From contig CM054058.1 of the NCBI GenBank assembly GCA_028641055.1, positions 496,885,919 to 496,949,918 on the forward strand: 64,000 nucleotides of DNA, written 5' to 3'. Position 1 is the first letter of the stretch. Each line of letters starts with the position of its first letter. Made by a program: the position numbers and the translations under genes. Shown here piece after piece: positions 43,694-56,753 of the stretch. Below the pieces are notes generated by a model. The model worked only from the letters and a program-made list of their open reading frames with translations. It was not told where the DNA came from and ran no database searches. This stretch comes from Alopecurus myosuroides. Taxonomy: Eukaryota > Streptophyta > Magnoliopsida > Poales > Poaceae.

Positions 43694-45652
43694 GGTCTCA
43701 CACTGCAAGGCGCTGGCTGTCTCGCGCAATTGACTGGAGCGAGAGCCCGCCGGCGGCCGGCGGCCGGCGAATCTAGGGTTGGAGTGGAGGGCTAGTTGCG
43801 GCGTGGTGAGAGTTCACGGAGGACGTGCGCCCCGAGTGTTCGTTAGTTGTAAATTCGTGATTTGGTTCAAGAATCGACATATCTTTTTCAAAAATCAAGT
43901 TCTCTTTCAAAATAATCCTCACATTTTCAGCAATTTTATTTTGGTAAATGACTCTTTTTTCTTGTACAGTAAATCATTCTGATAAATCAATTACGATTTA
44001 TTTCGTGAAAACAATCAAATTTCTGAGAGTTGCGAAGCATATTTTTGTGTGACAGAAATATCTGCTTCATATATTTTGCTGTGACCGGAATATTTGCTTC
44101 TTATTCAGATGTGCAACATTGTAGGAATCAAGTCATGTAAATCATGAGTATTTTCAACTAATCAATCCACATATAATTCTTGATTTGTTTCAACATCGAG
44201 ATTTCATCTTAGCTTACATAATATTTGTTTCAAATATTTGTTCGAACCACTAAAGACAAACTACTCCTTCCGTTCACAATTATAATACACGCTTTATTAT
44301 GAAATAATCGTATTTATACCTGTTTCGGTGGGCAGATTTACTTATATTTGTCAGTATATGGTCCACACTAAAATATCTAAACCATCTCGTGAACACACGG
44401 AGTAGATTTGTAAACCATCAGATATTATTTTCGATTCAGCGATAATTAATAAGGATAGGAGGAATATGTTTCAAATTTGCAAAATCGTGCCTCCATCCAC
44501 GGACGAATTCTGTTTGATTCCACCACTACCGAGAATTATTTCGATAACGTGTGTTGAATGATTCCGTTTGTAATGACTTGAAGCTGTTTTCCTCATGTGT
44601 CCAATGTTTCAATGAGCAACTAATAAAATTTGCTTTGAATAGAACTAAAAATCATAACGGGCTAAAAATGTTCCTTGTTGCCTCATTGTGGCAGGGAGGA
44701 GTAAAATCGGGACGAAGAATCAAAGAGCGCGCGAGATCTATAGTAATGGGGTGACTGCTGAGCGGAACGTATGCTTGGAAGTCACATATGGTTTATTTCT
44801 CTCTTTTTTGCCGTTTTAATTTTTTTTCCCCTTTTACATCTTTTTTCTCTCTTCTTGCATAAATACATGAATATATGAGCTCAACAACAACAAAAACAAC
44901 AAACCATCGTCTATTTCATTTCCACTATTTTTTTTCTCGTGCAACAAAAAACACTTCCGTTTTATTGGTCATTTAAAACAAATATCACTTCTTCAGAATT
45001 TGACGCAAACAATGGTATATGTTGAGGATGAGTGCTCCTTCTTGCAATCCATGGAAGTAACTTTAAGCTTTGATACTAACATGGGAATAACAACTTGTCT
45101 ATTGCAAATGTTGTTATTTCAGATAATGCAACCTTTTTTGCTGGGTTCAGATCATGGCATATTTTTTGATAGCTACACCAACTGTTTAACAAGAAGAAAG
45201 CATGTACGCCAATGATTCTCAACTTCCAGATGCCCCCAACACGTGTTGTCTTTAGACCCTGATAAAATGGTGGGTTATACAAATGATTCATGTTGGATAG
45301 TTTGATCGAGGTCAAAGGGTCAACAAGTTTTGCACCCATAAGTGCCTAGCAGAACTGTCCAATTAAGTTATTTTGTGCAATTATGATGTTGTAGTTAAGC
45401 TCAAAGTTCAAGTAATTTTCATGTTTAAGTGTTTTAAGTGGATCTATTCTACTGTTACCTCAAGGATGTTTTAGTTTTAGCCCTAATAGCACTAAAATGG
45501 TACTAGATTTATCATTATAAGAAATTATGGAGAAGGGATTAAGAAAATTATGTAAATACTGATGAAATCCCCAATTACCAAAACCCTAGTTCATGATATT
45601 CCCCAATTCGGAGGATCCCCAACCCTAATCCTAATGAACTAATGGTGGTGGA
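43694..45652 (-). other. Upstream flank of F-box copy C
   Basis: Collinear with 33173-35575 beside copy B minus the 419-bp MITE. It carries a CTCCTTCCGTTCACAATTAT MITE-like end at about 44264 that is also in B, but a part next to it is deleted here. Element III begins at 45653. Confidence 0.7.
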
Positions 45653-47027
45653 TGATGTCTACGCACACTTATATTCTTGTAGACAGTGTTGGGCCTCCAA
45701 GTGTAGAGGTTTGTAGAACAGCAGCAAGTTTCCCTTAAGTGGATTACCCAAGGTTTATCGAACTCGGGGAGGAAGAGGTCAAAGGTATGCCTCTCAAGCA
45801 ACCCTGCAATCACGATACAAGAAGTCTCTTGTGTCCCCAACACACCTGATACAATTGTAAGTTGTATAGGTGCACTAGTTTGGCGAAGAGAGAGTGAAAT
45901 ACAAGTAATATGGATGTGTATACGTGATAATAGCAATCTGAAATAAAAATGGCAGAAAGCAAACCTGTAGCAGAACTGATTGTAAACGGTGTATCAATGC
46001 TTAGAAAGAAGACCTAGGGATCATACTTTCACTAGTGAACACTCTCAACAATAATAACATAATTTAGTGCATAAATAAATCTCTTCACTATGCTACTCCA
46101 AATCACTTTCCGGTTGAATAACAAACACTAATTCATTGCGTAGGGGTACAAAGCACACCTTAAAGTCGCATTCCCGTATCTAGTTAACCTCACGCTGTCA
46201 CTATGAGCGCCCTAGAAGGTACTAGACAAACACCCCAATTTCATAGGGTCATTCAACACAAGATATAAATATCATGCTAAACTACATGGTGCACACATTG
46301 TCACCTTTACACCGTGATCAAAGTGTCTACGGAGATCTCATGACAAAACCACTTGAGTAGCATAATAAATGAAGAGTGCATCTTCATATTCAACTAGATT
46401 ACAAAGCTCATGATCACATAAAGATCACACCATGAGAGAGAGAGAGAGATGAGACACATAGCTATCGGTAGAGCCCTCAGCCCCGAGGGAGAACTACTCC
46501 CTCCTCGTCATAGGAGACAGCAAAGACAATGAAGATGACGGTGGAGTCGATGGAGATGGCTCCGGGGCCACTTCCCCGTCCCGGTAGGGTGCCGGAACAG
46601 AGATTTCTGTCCCCCAAAATTTGTCGACGACGACGGCGGAGCTACGGATGTTTTTGGTGGAAAAGGCCGATTTTTTTAGGGTTAATGTATCGGGGGGCAT
46701 ATATAGGCGAAAGGGCGGTGCCGGGGGTGGCCAGGGGAACTGCGCCCCCCTATGGTGTGGCCACCCTGTGGCCCCCCTCTGGGTCTCTTCGGGACTTCCT
46801 TGACCCTCCGGGGCTTCTAAGACTTCTGGCTTTTCAATGTCCAATTCCGAGAATATTTCCAGAACAACTTTTCTAAAACTAAAAACAGCAGAAAACAAGA
46901 ACTGGCTCTGTGGCATCTTGTCAATAGGTTAGTGCCGGGAAATCGATAAAAGGACATAAATTGTAAGGAAAACATGTAGCATAAGGCATGAAAACAACAT
47001 GGTTAAGGATACATTAATGAAGTATCA
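45653..47027 (-). mobile_element. 3' LTR of element III
   Basis: 1375 bp. Next to it, at 47028-47047, lies ACACCCCCAAGCTTAGTTCC, the reverse of a purine tract. Confidence 0.9.
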
Positions 47028-49734
47028 ACACCCCCAAGCTTAGTTCCTACTCGTCCTCGAGTAGGTAAATGAAAAAACAAATAATTTATGATGTGACATG
47101 CTACCAACATAAACTTGATCATCGTAGTAATGTAAAGCATGTAAACTAGGATCAAATGAATAAAAGTTATGGTTTATAGTTGATATCAAATAGAATAATG
47201 TATAAACCATTAGGAAGAGCAAAGTAAAAAATTTCAATGAATCAATACTAAAAGACAATTAACCGTGCAATGGTTTATTAAAGATGATTTAAGCTTCAAG
47301 AACAACAATATAATCATCTAAGGCATCAAACTCTCACAACACCTCTTGTTAGGATCAAGTCAAGTGACAACAATAAGCACGTAGGAAAACCATTCAATTA
47401 ATTGTGCACTCAAAACAAGCAAGCGTTCTGTATTGGTCCCTAGCACCAGGATGTTATGGATAAAAGAACATTATGGGGGGTTTGGATGGTCAATGGAAGA
47501 AAAGTCTCACACAACTGAAAGTGATCATTAGACAAGAGGAAGTCTTATAATTGAAGTTATGCAAGGAGTAGTGATTGCCACACAACGTATGCACGTAGAG
47601 CTATAAGTGTATGAAAGCTCTCCAATGGAACTAGTGGGGGGTGCATCCAACTTGCTTGGTCACAGATACCTAGAGCTCTTTTGAGGAGGCTCGTCATTGG
47701 AATATACAAGCCAAGTTCTATAAAGTTAAGTTCCCCACATAGTTATGCAAGTCATAATATGAAAACTCTCTCGAAACTGAAGTAATGATGCTAACCAAGC
47801 ACAAGTGTGGAATAAATGATAGTAGTGCTGCCCCTCTCTCTTTATTATCTCCCTTTTTGCCTCTTTCTTTTTTTATTTCTTTTTGGGATTTTTTTTATAT
47901 ATAACCTCACTGGTAGGGGCAACACTCTATTTTACAATGAATCATCACACTTTTAGTACTCATAACTCAAACTGAAATATCTCTGGTGTATATAAAACTA
48001 AATGCTCCTACCAGTGTAACGGTATGCAAAATAAAAATGAAGCATGAAAAGTAACATATGATGCTGGATGTTGTATGTCAATATATCTCGGAATGACTAT
48101 GGAAATGTCATGGTAGGTAGGTATGGTGGCTGTTTTGAGGAAGCTAATTTTTGGCCTATGTGTAGAAGAACAAAGTTCTCCCACGGGGTTTGGATGTATT
48201 GGCGAAGTTTGCACCAACTTTCAATGTGAGAATGAGCAATGCACAGTACCGAAGAGGGTAGCAAATATGGATGGTGGAAGTGCCAGAAAACCGCAACATA
48301 GAACTCACAAGTTAAAAGATTCCAAATAAAATCATGATCTCACAGGGCATAATGAAAATCACTCCAAGAGAGTCTGTGGCAGTGACAGGTCACTGTTAGC
48401 TACCACGACCGTAGCGCTAACAAAAATCAATTACGATTGTTATTAGCAAAGGAAGTCATATACCATTATCCTATCAATTGGTTATTTGAGCGTGGCAGAA
48501 TTTCAAGCTTTTAGACCAACCATTAATTGTTTTTACTTTACTAAACCAGCAAGTTTACCATTAAGCATATTAATATCTCAAAACAACAACAAATAATCAA
48601 GTGAAACAGCTTAGTGAAATACAAGAATATGCAAGCTTTTTCCCGTTATACCATCTACCACAAGTAGCATTTTCTATTTCCATCAAACACCAAACAACAA
48701 AAACTCTCCAAGAGATATATAAATGAAACAAGATAGTACTAACATAACTCTACTAGAACTAACAACTCTGAATAAGAGATGCATGAAAACAAAACAGAAT
48801 CTAAAAGGATTGCAGTAACTAGAAGAAAAACTAAGAATACGAGCATAACGAGTATTCAAATGAAAAGGCGGAGCGTTTCTCTCTCCCAAACAAGGATGCT
48901 AGGTCCCGGTGATATTTATTGCACCAAGGAAAACAAAAGAAAACAAAGGAAAAAATACAAACAAACGCTCCAAGTAAATTTCATATGATGTGACCGAATA
49001 AAAATATACTTTCACTAAAAGTGACCTGATAAATTGTTGATGAAGAAGGCGATGCCTTGGACATCCCCAAGCATAGATGCTTGAGTCTTCTTAGAATTTT
49101 CTGGGATGAACCACGGGGGCATCCCCAATATTTGACCTTGCACTCTTCTTGATCATATTATATCACCCTCTTCTCTTGACCCTTGAAAACTTCCTTCACA
49201 CCACACTCAAAGAGTAATTTGCATTAGAGTGTTAGTGCAACAATAAAAAATTAATGGGTTCTGTATGGGCACAAGTGCTACTTATACTTTTAAACATTAG
49301 CTATAGCCACTTATGTTTCTGAAGCAAATAAATCCACTTGACATCGTAAAAGAGCAAATGCAAGAAAAATGGCAAAATCTGCCAAAACCAGAACAGTCTG
49401 TAAAGACGGATTTTTGGGCGGCACTTAAACTGCAAAAATAAAAAAAACTTAAAGAACAAAAAAGTTTTGGAATAAGCACAAAAAGTTTCAGTTCATTTCG
49501 ATTTCTCTGTGAATTATATGATTTTTTACGGTGGACAGCAGAAGCCTATTTCCTGCGCAGAAATCACAAAACCAACTCCAACTTTTGTCAGAAACTTTAC
49601 TTGGCACAACTAATACATGAAAATAAAGATACAAAGGAGTTTCTAGAGAATTATATAACCCCTTTCATCAAAGAAAACGGATAAAAACAAAGCAAAAATA
49701 AAACCATGGGTTATCTCGAAAGAAGTGCTTTTCT

Positions 49735-50546
49735 TTAACGCCTTTTACCTAGGCATGATAATTTGAGAAGATGCTTACATGAGAAATGTGAATTAAAGCA
49801 AAAGATAGCATCAAGAAGAAAATTTAAAACAAACTTAATTCTAACCCACTTCCTATGAAAAATAATCTTGTATAAGAACAAGTCAATAAAACACAAAGTG
49901 GCTAGCATAAGAAGACAAAATAAGTGCAACTTCAGAAATTTCACCATAAAGAGGGGAAACTTGATATTTTTTAGATGCATAAGAGTATGTTTCCCTCTCT
50001 CATAATTACTTTCAGTAGCATTATGAATAAAATTAACAATATAATTATCACATAAAACATTCTTATCATGAGCCACATGCATAAAAGAATTAATACTCTC
50101 CACATAAGCATAGTCATTCTTATTAATAGCAGAGGGAGCAAATTATACAAAATAGCTTTCATTATAATTCTCATCACCATAATCATCAAATATACGAGCC
50201 ATATTCTAATCATAATTAACTTTCTCCTCAATAGTAGGTGGACTGAAAATAACAAATTCATAATTGTAATCATCATATATTGGAGGCAAAGTATCATCAA
50301 AGAAAATTTCCTCCTCAAAACCTGGGGGACTAAAAATATTATATTCATCAAAACCAGCTTCCCCAAGCTTAGAATTTTCCATATAATTAGCAATAATGGT
50401 GTTCAAAGAGTTCATACTAATAACATTGTACTAGCATGCAAATAAAGCTCCATAGGTTTTTTTTAATTTTCTCTTCAAACACTTCATGTCCTAACTCAAG
50501 ATAAAGATGATAAAGCTCTCTCATATTTTTTTTGTTTTACATTCAT
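49735..50546 (-). pseudogene. Small ORF of element III, frameshifted
   Basis: Starts at an ATG at 50546. The core (RELYHLYLELGHEVFEE) is present, but indels near 50460 and 50430 shift frame. 50415-50206 keeps the repeat part (YNIFSPP, DDTLPPIYDDYN, IFSPPTIEEK) and then meets a stop. 50103-49735 holds the hydrophobic C-terminal part (LFCLLMLATLCFIDLFLYK). Compared with element I it keeps the T that element I lost, which supports the longer ancestral frame. Confidence 0.75.
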
Positions 50547-50690
50547 CCTAATTAGTAAAAATAAAAACAAGGAACAAGTAAAGATAAGACTAACTAATGA
50601 AAACAAGAAATAAAAAGATACAATTGCAGAATATAAAGGAAATAACTTCTAGCACTCACAGACGAGGATGTGAGTACTTTTTACCTTACC

Positions 50691-50708
50691 TCCCCAGCAA
50701 CGGCGCCA
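50691..50708 (-). other. Primer binding site of element III
   Basis: On the minus strand TGGCGCCGTTGCTGGGGA, about ten bases inside the 5' LTR end at 50719. Confidence 0.88.
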
Positions 50709-50718
50709 GAAAAGAGAT

Positions 50719-52115
50719 TGATGTCTACGCATGCTTCTATTCTTGTAGACAGTGTTGGGACTCCAAGTGCAGAGGTTTGTCGAACAGCAGCAAGTTTCCC
50801 TTAAGTGGATTACCCAAGGTTTATCGAACTCAGGGAGAAAGAGGTCAAAGGTATCCCTCTCAACCAACCCTGCAATCATGATACAAGAAGTTTCTTGTGT
50901 CCCCAACACACCTAATACAATTGTCAGCTGTATAGGTGCACTAGTTCAGCGAAGAGAGAGTGAAATACAAGTAATATGGATGTGTATAAGTGATAATAGC
51001 AATCTGAAATAAAAATGGAAGCAAGCAAACATGTAGCAGAACTGATTGTAAACGGTGTATCAATGCTTAGAAACAAAGCCTAGGGATAATAATTTCACTA
51101 GTGAACACTCACAACAATAATAACATAATTGAATGCATAAATATCTCTCTTCACTCTGCTACTCCGAACCACTCTCCGGTTGAATAACAATCACCAATTC
51201 ATTTTGGGACAAAGCATACCTTAAAGTCGCATTCCCGTATCTAGTTAACCCCTTGATGTAACTATGAGCGCCCTAGAAGGTACTAGACAAATACCATAAT
51301 TTCATAGAGTCATCCAACACAAGATATAAATAGCATGCTAAACCACACGGTGCATACACTGTCACCTTTACACCGCGATCAAAGTGTCTACGGAGATCTC
51401 GTAACAAAACCACTTTAGTAGCATAACATATGAAGAGTACATCTTCATATTCAACTAGATTACAAAGCTCGTTATCATATAAAGATTACACCATGGGAGA
51501 GTGAGATGAGACAGATAGCTACCGGTACAGCCCTCAGCCCCGAGGGAGAACTACTCCCTCCTCGTCATAGGAGACAGCAATGACGATGAAGATTGCGGTG
51601 GAGTCGATGGAGATGGCTCCGGGGGCACTTCCCCGTCCCGGCAGGGTGCCGGAACAAAGATTTCCGTCCCCCGAAACATGTCGTCGGCGGCGGCGGAGTT
51701 ATGGATGTTTTCAGTGGAAAAGGCCATTTTTTATGGTTGATGTATCGGGGGCATATATAGGCGCAAGGGAGACGCCGGGGGTGGCCCGGGGCCCACACCA
51801 CATGGTGGCGCGGCCATGGGGGGACCCGTGCCCCCTATAGTGTGCCCCCCCCTCCGGGTCTCTTCGGGACTTCCTTGACCCTCCGTGGCTTCTAAGACTT
51901 CTGGCCTTTTAATCGTCCAATTCCGAGAATATTTCCAGAAAACCTTTTCTGAAACTAAAAACAGCAGAAAACAGGAACTGGCTCTATGGCATCTTGTCAA
52001 TAGGTTAGTCCCGGGAAATCGATAAAAATGACATAAAGTGTAAGTAAAACATGTAACATAAGGCATGAAAACAACATGGAACATCAGAAATTAAGGATAC
52101 GTTTATGATGTATCA
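50719..52115 (-). mobile_element. 5' LTR of element III
   Basis: 1397 bp, TGATACATC...GACATCA on its own strand. The leader module lies at 51639-51656. Confidence 0.9.
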
Positions 52116-52120
52116 GTGGA

Positions 52121-53468
52121 TTATTAGCTTATGAGTTACATCATCGTCGTTGGCCACGGCGGCGTCGAAGACGCTTCCTTATGTTTGCAAGTCTACCCAG
52201 GTCCGTACCTAAACGTCCTCACCGCCCACCGCACGGAACTTGTTTGTCCCGGAGGTCGGCTGTGGTGCCAAAAATGATGCTGGTCGTCGATGCCAACGCG
52301 AGGATGCCTACCCGCGTGTCGTAGCAATGAAAAGGGAGCCTCCGAGAGCCACACGACAAAACTACGCCCCGGCCAAAGTTGCACGCAGGTCTGGCAGAAG
52401 GGCTCAACGACGATGATGCTTTTCTATTCGGACATGCGGTGCTCGTAGCCGCCACCATTTTTATCCGGTCTCTCATCATCATGGGAGGCAGAGGAGAGCG
52501 AGAGGGAGCAAAGAATGGTCCTAGGGTTTTCATGGGGCAGGGCGACACGTGCTGGTTTTGCTCCAGTCATATGTGCTATCGATCGTCAGATCGGAATTCG
52601 ACGGTTCGTGATGTTCCTACCGCGTTTCAATGGGCTAACGTCCAGGAGGGACCTAGGGAATGAAGGTCGTGTTGGGCCAGTTTCGTCCCAGTTCGGCAGA
52701 ACACTTATGCTGGAAAAAAATTGTCTAAAGTAAATAAGTTTAAGGCTTATTTTCTGCATAATGTATTATGAGCATTCTTGGTCATACTTTTATCTGTCTT
52801 ACTTAGTTATTTGAATATGTGTACTATGTTTAGTAAGTTTGTTTATGGTTCATTGAGTTAATGTGATATTTAGTATTATAATCAGTATGGCATAATGTTT
52901 TTCCCCTCAGGCATAAAGTTTAATATATCCTCAAATAAAGTGTGGTTTCTATGCTTTATTATTCTGACAAAAGTTGTTTGACGGGAATTTAGACCAAAAA
53001 ATTCTTTTATTAATTCGTTCCAGTTTAGTTCAAAGCTGTTGTGAACCAGATTAGTAGAGGGAATTAAAGTGTGGATTTTATTTATCAATTTGGCCAAAGC
53101 TAATTGATGAATATTTGTTCACAAAATTGTTGTGGCTTGTTTTCATCTCTGGCCAAAGTCGATAAGTAAAATTTGATTATTAAGGTGATGATACTTACTA
53201 ATGCCATTTTTTGAATTTTCTTTTGCAACACCTAATGTCTCTCATCTTGAGTCTAAACAAAAACTGAGTCTATTATTTCTAACACAATGGGGCTGAGCAA
53301 TTTCATAACTATTTATTTGAGATAAGTTAAAACAATATCATGCAACATGTATGCGAACCATTTTTATTGCATCTTCTTATCTTGATGGATAGAGAGATTA
53401 ATGCAAATGATTCTAGATAATCACAAAGTTATTCACAAGACAGATAAAAATTCGGAAGAGGTACATCT
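52121..53468. other. Distal upstream flank of copy C, then AT-rich spacer
   Basis: 52121-52400 continues the homology with the flank of copy B (35576-35860). Open frames on both strands up to about 52660 are of similar quality, and I cannot name a product. From about 52680 the sequence is AT-rich without recognised features. Confidence 0.45.
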
Positions 53469-53962
53469 TGTTGTAAATATGCCATAGAGACAATAATATT
53501 CAGTTATTATTCTATCCCCAAGTTTAGAACTAAGTTTATGTCATCATGCTACAACCCCCATAACACTTGAGAGGTGAGTTTTCAAAGTAGAATGTTTGTG
53601 TGGGTGCCAAGACATGAAGAAACAGGAGTTCCTAATCTTTTCTCTAAGATTAGGTTAATCTTTGTTAGATGATCACATTTTCCTGATCATGGACTTGGTT
53701 AAAAGTCTAGCGAAATATAAGAGTTTATTGTTAGAGTAACAATTGTACTTAACCGACCCAAGGATATGATCTTGTTAAAAGAGACTAAATAATTGTAATG
53801 TATTTTATCAAAGTACATATGAAGTTGTTATTGACTATAATTCCTATACTATGAAAATATCTAGTGATCGCATGATCGAAAGTTATATTTTTGGATATCA
53901 TCAACCGTCTTGCCGTAACTGGTGATCATAACAGTGATATCTGGTTATAGCCTAGAAAGTGT
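53469..53962 (+). mobile_element. Copia (BARE/Angela-like) LTR start, + orientation
   Basis: TGTTGTAAATATGCCATAGA is a BARE/Angela-type LTR start. About 490 bp match the reverse complement of 54908-55384 at roughly 80 percent by eye, and similarity ends at TAGCCTAGAAA. The rest of this LTR is missing. Confidence 0.7.
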
Positions 53963-54194
53963 AATGGAATTGAGATCTTTCAAGATTAGTACTTAACTCC
54001 TCTAGAAGATAGAGAGATACATTCTCTAGGCCGTCTCAGTATTACCGATATCAACCAATCGTCTGGCCAGACACGGTGTGATTTATCGCAAGGACATCGG
54101 ATATGGATCACACAAAGAGGACAATATCGCTAACGAGTAATATGTGTTATGACCAAAGAATTTGATCAGATCAGATCACATAGTCTATGCTGGT

Positions 54195-55384
54195 CTACGT
54201 TGCAGAATTTAAAATTTTGCTCCAAGATCACTATGCAGATAACGAGACATGCCCATACATGCCAGGATCAAGATAACGATTCACCGGGCAGTGAATTAGA
54301 TGTAGTCATATAAGAGTTCTGAACAATCATAGATCCTCACAACTAGGCCTATTTGCAAGGATGTCGCTAAACTTTCCTCGTCAAGGATCACATGTGTAAT
54401 CTCTCTTATGGTGTGCATGCTTATGCTCGTGTCAACGCTCCGTCGTCCATGACTCAACACCGATGAAGAGAGATAGTCTTTTAGCGTTGCTAATCGGTAG
54501 CTCTGATCAACTATGATTAGAGTTATATGAAACTAGAAGTTCTCAACAAATTAGAGAGATATAGAATTAGAGCTACATATAATCGGGAGAGGACACCTCA
54601 AACCCCAACTAGAAGAGTCTCTAATTCAATTAGAGGGATCTAATTGGAAGCTCTAATTAGACCGTCTAATTCCATTAAAGAGAGAGAGAGAGAGAGAGGC
54701 TTGAGAGCCAATTGTGTGTTTTTCTTTGAGCTTTGATGTCCATTATATAGTGGGGGGGAGGGGGAGACTTGCCAAAGGGAGAGGGGAGTACTAGTTGAGC
54801 TAGGAGGAGGGTGGCCGCACCAAGGAGGTGGCCACACCCCCTTCCCTAGCCAAACCTAGATTGGGTGGTGGAGTCCAACTCCACCTCTCTCTCCCTTCCT
54901 TATTTATTTTTCTAGGCTATACCCAGATATCACCGTTATGATCCCCAGTTACGGCAATACGGCTGATGATATCTAAAGTATAACTTTTGATTGTGTGGTC
55001 ACTAGATATTCTCAAAGTATAGGTATTATATTCAATAACAACTTCATATGTATTTTGCTAAAAATATATTACAATTGTTTAGTCTCTTTTAGCAAGATCA
55101 TATCCTTAAGTCAGTTCAGTACGATTGTTACCCTAACATAAACTCTTATGTTTAACCAAGTCCATGATCAGGAAAATGTGATCATCTCACAAAGCATAGG
55201 CTAATCCTAGATACAAGAGTAACTCTTGTTTGTTCATGTCTTCACACCCGGATAAAGATTCTCCTTTGAAACTCACTTTTTATGTGCTATAGAGGTTGTA
55301 GCATGATGACATAAACTTAATTTTGAAATTGGAGTTAGAAAAATAACAGAATATTATGGTCTCTAGGGCATATCTCTAACAATC
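54195..55384 (-). mobile_element. Copia LTR, reverse orientation
   Basis: On the minus strand it runs from TGTTAGAGATATGCCCTAGA (55384) to about AAATTCTGCAACGTAGACC (near 54195). A TATATAA-like box lies near 54742-54750, followed by AG-rich and CTAATTAGAG-rich leader sequence. The left limit is approximate. Confidence 0.65.
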
Positions 55385-55440
55385 CCCCACTTCTACTAGA
55401 GTTAATAATACTCTAGTTAGTATGATGCCATTATTGGTGT
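55385..55440 (-). other. Minimal internal segment between two Copia LTRs
   Basis: On the minus strand, a GGCATCATAC-like sequence resembling the initiator-Met primer site TGGTATCAGAGC is followed within about 40 bp by GTAGAAGTGGGGGATTG, a good polypurine tract. No coding sequence lies between them. Confidence 0.5.
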
Positions 55441-56753
55441 ACGTAGCAGAATTTAAAATTTTCTGTCCTATGTAACACACATGATCAGCTATGGGTAAAG
55501 GCGTAGATTGTTCTGATTCGTTACTGACACGAAGCACACAAATAGTGTCGATGACAATGTCTGTGATGCCCGATGAAGAGTCTCATGGCTAAGCCTAACG
55601 GTGGGACTATTGACGATTCCCTGTATTCCATCTTATGGATCCAGCATAGTGAGGGTATCACAGGTTACCCCTTTGAGAGCTCGCACACAAACGTCCGTCA
55701 AAATCCTGCAGCGCTTCGCCATCCAGGAGTAGGTATCGCAGGTTTGCAATTGAGGTGGAGAGACCCCAAAACATGGGGAGAGAGAGATTAGAGCTAGGTT
55801 TAATTGAGAAGGGTAGTCATCATCTCCCAATTAGAAGAAGACCTAAACCAATTAGAGGGTCTCTCATCAGAATATCTAATTCAATTAGAGATGTTCTAAT
55901 TAGAGGCTCTAATCCAATTAGAGATGTTCTAATGAGAGACTCTAATTCAATTAGAGGGTCTCTAATTAGATATCTAATTCTCAGAGAAAGAGAGAGAGTT
56001 CTGAAAGCCAATTGTGTGTCTAAACAATGAGTGAGGGGAGGGATTATATAATGGGACAAGGAGGGAACCTTCCATGTGTGTGGGGGGGGGGGTCGGTTTC
56101 CCTCTCCCTCCCTCGGGCTACACCAATCTCTCTAGGAGATTTCGGATTGGACTCCTAGATAGAGTCTAATCTCCCTCCTCCTTTTTTATTTTCTTTTTCT
56201 AAGCGTACTTATTTATTGATACTATTTCACCAAGAGGATCATGGATGTATCTGTCTATTAACTAGAGGAGTAATTCCCAATCTTGAACTTCACAATAAAT
56301 GAATACTTTCATGACCACCTAGTTTTCGCCTTTCTTATCACCCGGTTTACGGTGTGATACTTGACTACACCAAAATGATCCTTACGTTAAACATCATTGA
56401 ATATTATCATGGTTTAAGGAAGCAAACAACACGAACATGATGTGATGATACTATTTATCAAAACTAATCTCGTAGTGTCTCAACTACTTGGGTCTACCCA
56501 GCCACAATTCTGAAACAAAATTGTGCTCCCATCAATATTGACATAAAAAAATGTCCATGACTGGGAAAACATGGTCATCTAATATTAGCGAGTTTGTCTG
56601 TGAGACATGACAAAGGGTTATAACAGTGTGTTTATGTTTCTACACGTGCGTATGAGTTTTCATCTGAATCTCATATTCGGTGACCATAGTGGTTATACCA
56701 TAAAACATAATACATTAATCATGAAACCGATGTATTTATTGTGTCTTGGGCAT
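55441..56753 (-). mobile_element. Second Copia LTR, reverse orientation, cut by element IV
   Basis: It ends (minus strand) in AAATTCTGCTACGTACACC at about 55435-55455. It shows a TATATAATCC-type box near 56043-56050 and many CTAATTAGAG repeats at about 55850-55980. Its start is missing, since element IV begins at 56754. It differs clearly from the neighbouring LTR, so the two are probably not sister LTRs. Confidence 0.6.

Larger units (their letters stand above)
45653..52115 (-). mobile_element. Element III: complete non-autonomous LTR retrotransposon, 6.46 kb
   Basis: The 3' LTR is 45653-47027 and the 5' LTR is 50719-52115, in reverse orientation. A perfect GTGGA duplication lies at 45648-45652 and 52116-52120. 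It belongs to the same family as element I and solo LTR S1: same LTR ends, same primer site and homologous small ORF. Copy B shows the uninterrupted site near 35575. Like element I, it has no visible gag-pol. Confidence 0.93.

Noticed and set aside
55441..56753. The two reverse Copia LTRs as a normal LTR pair of one element
   Set aside because: They differ strongly outside short blocks (promoter and leader parts), too much for sister LTRs of one insertion.
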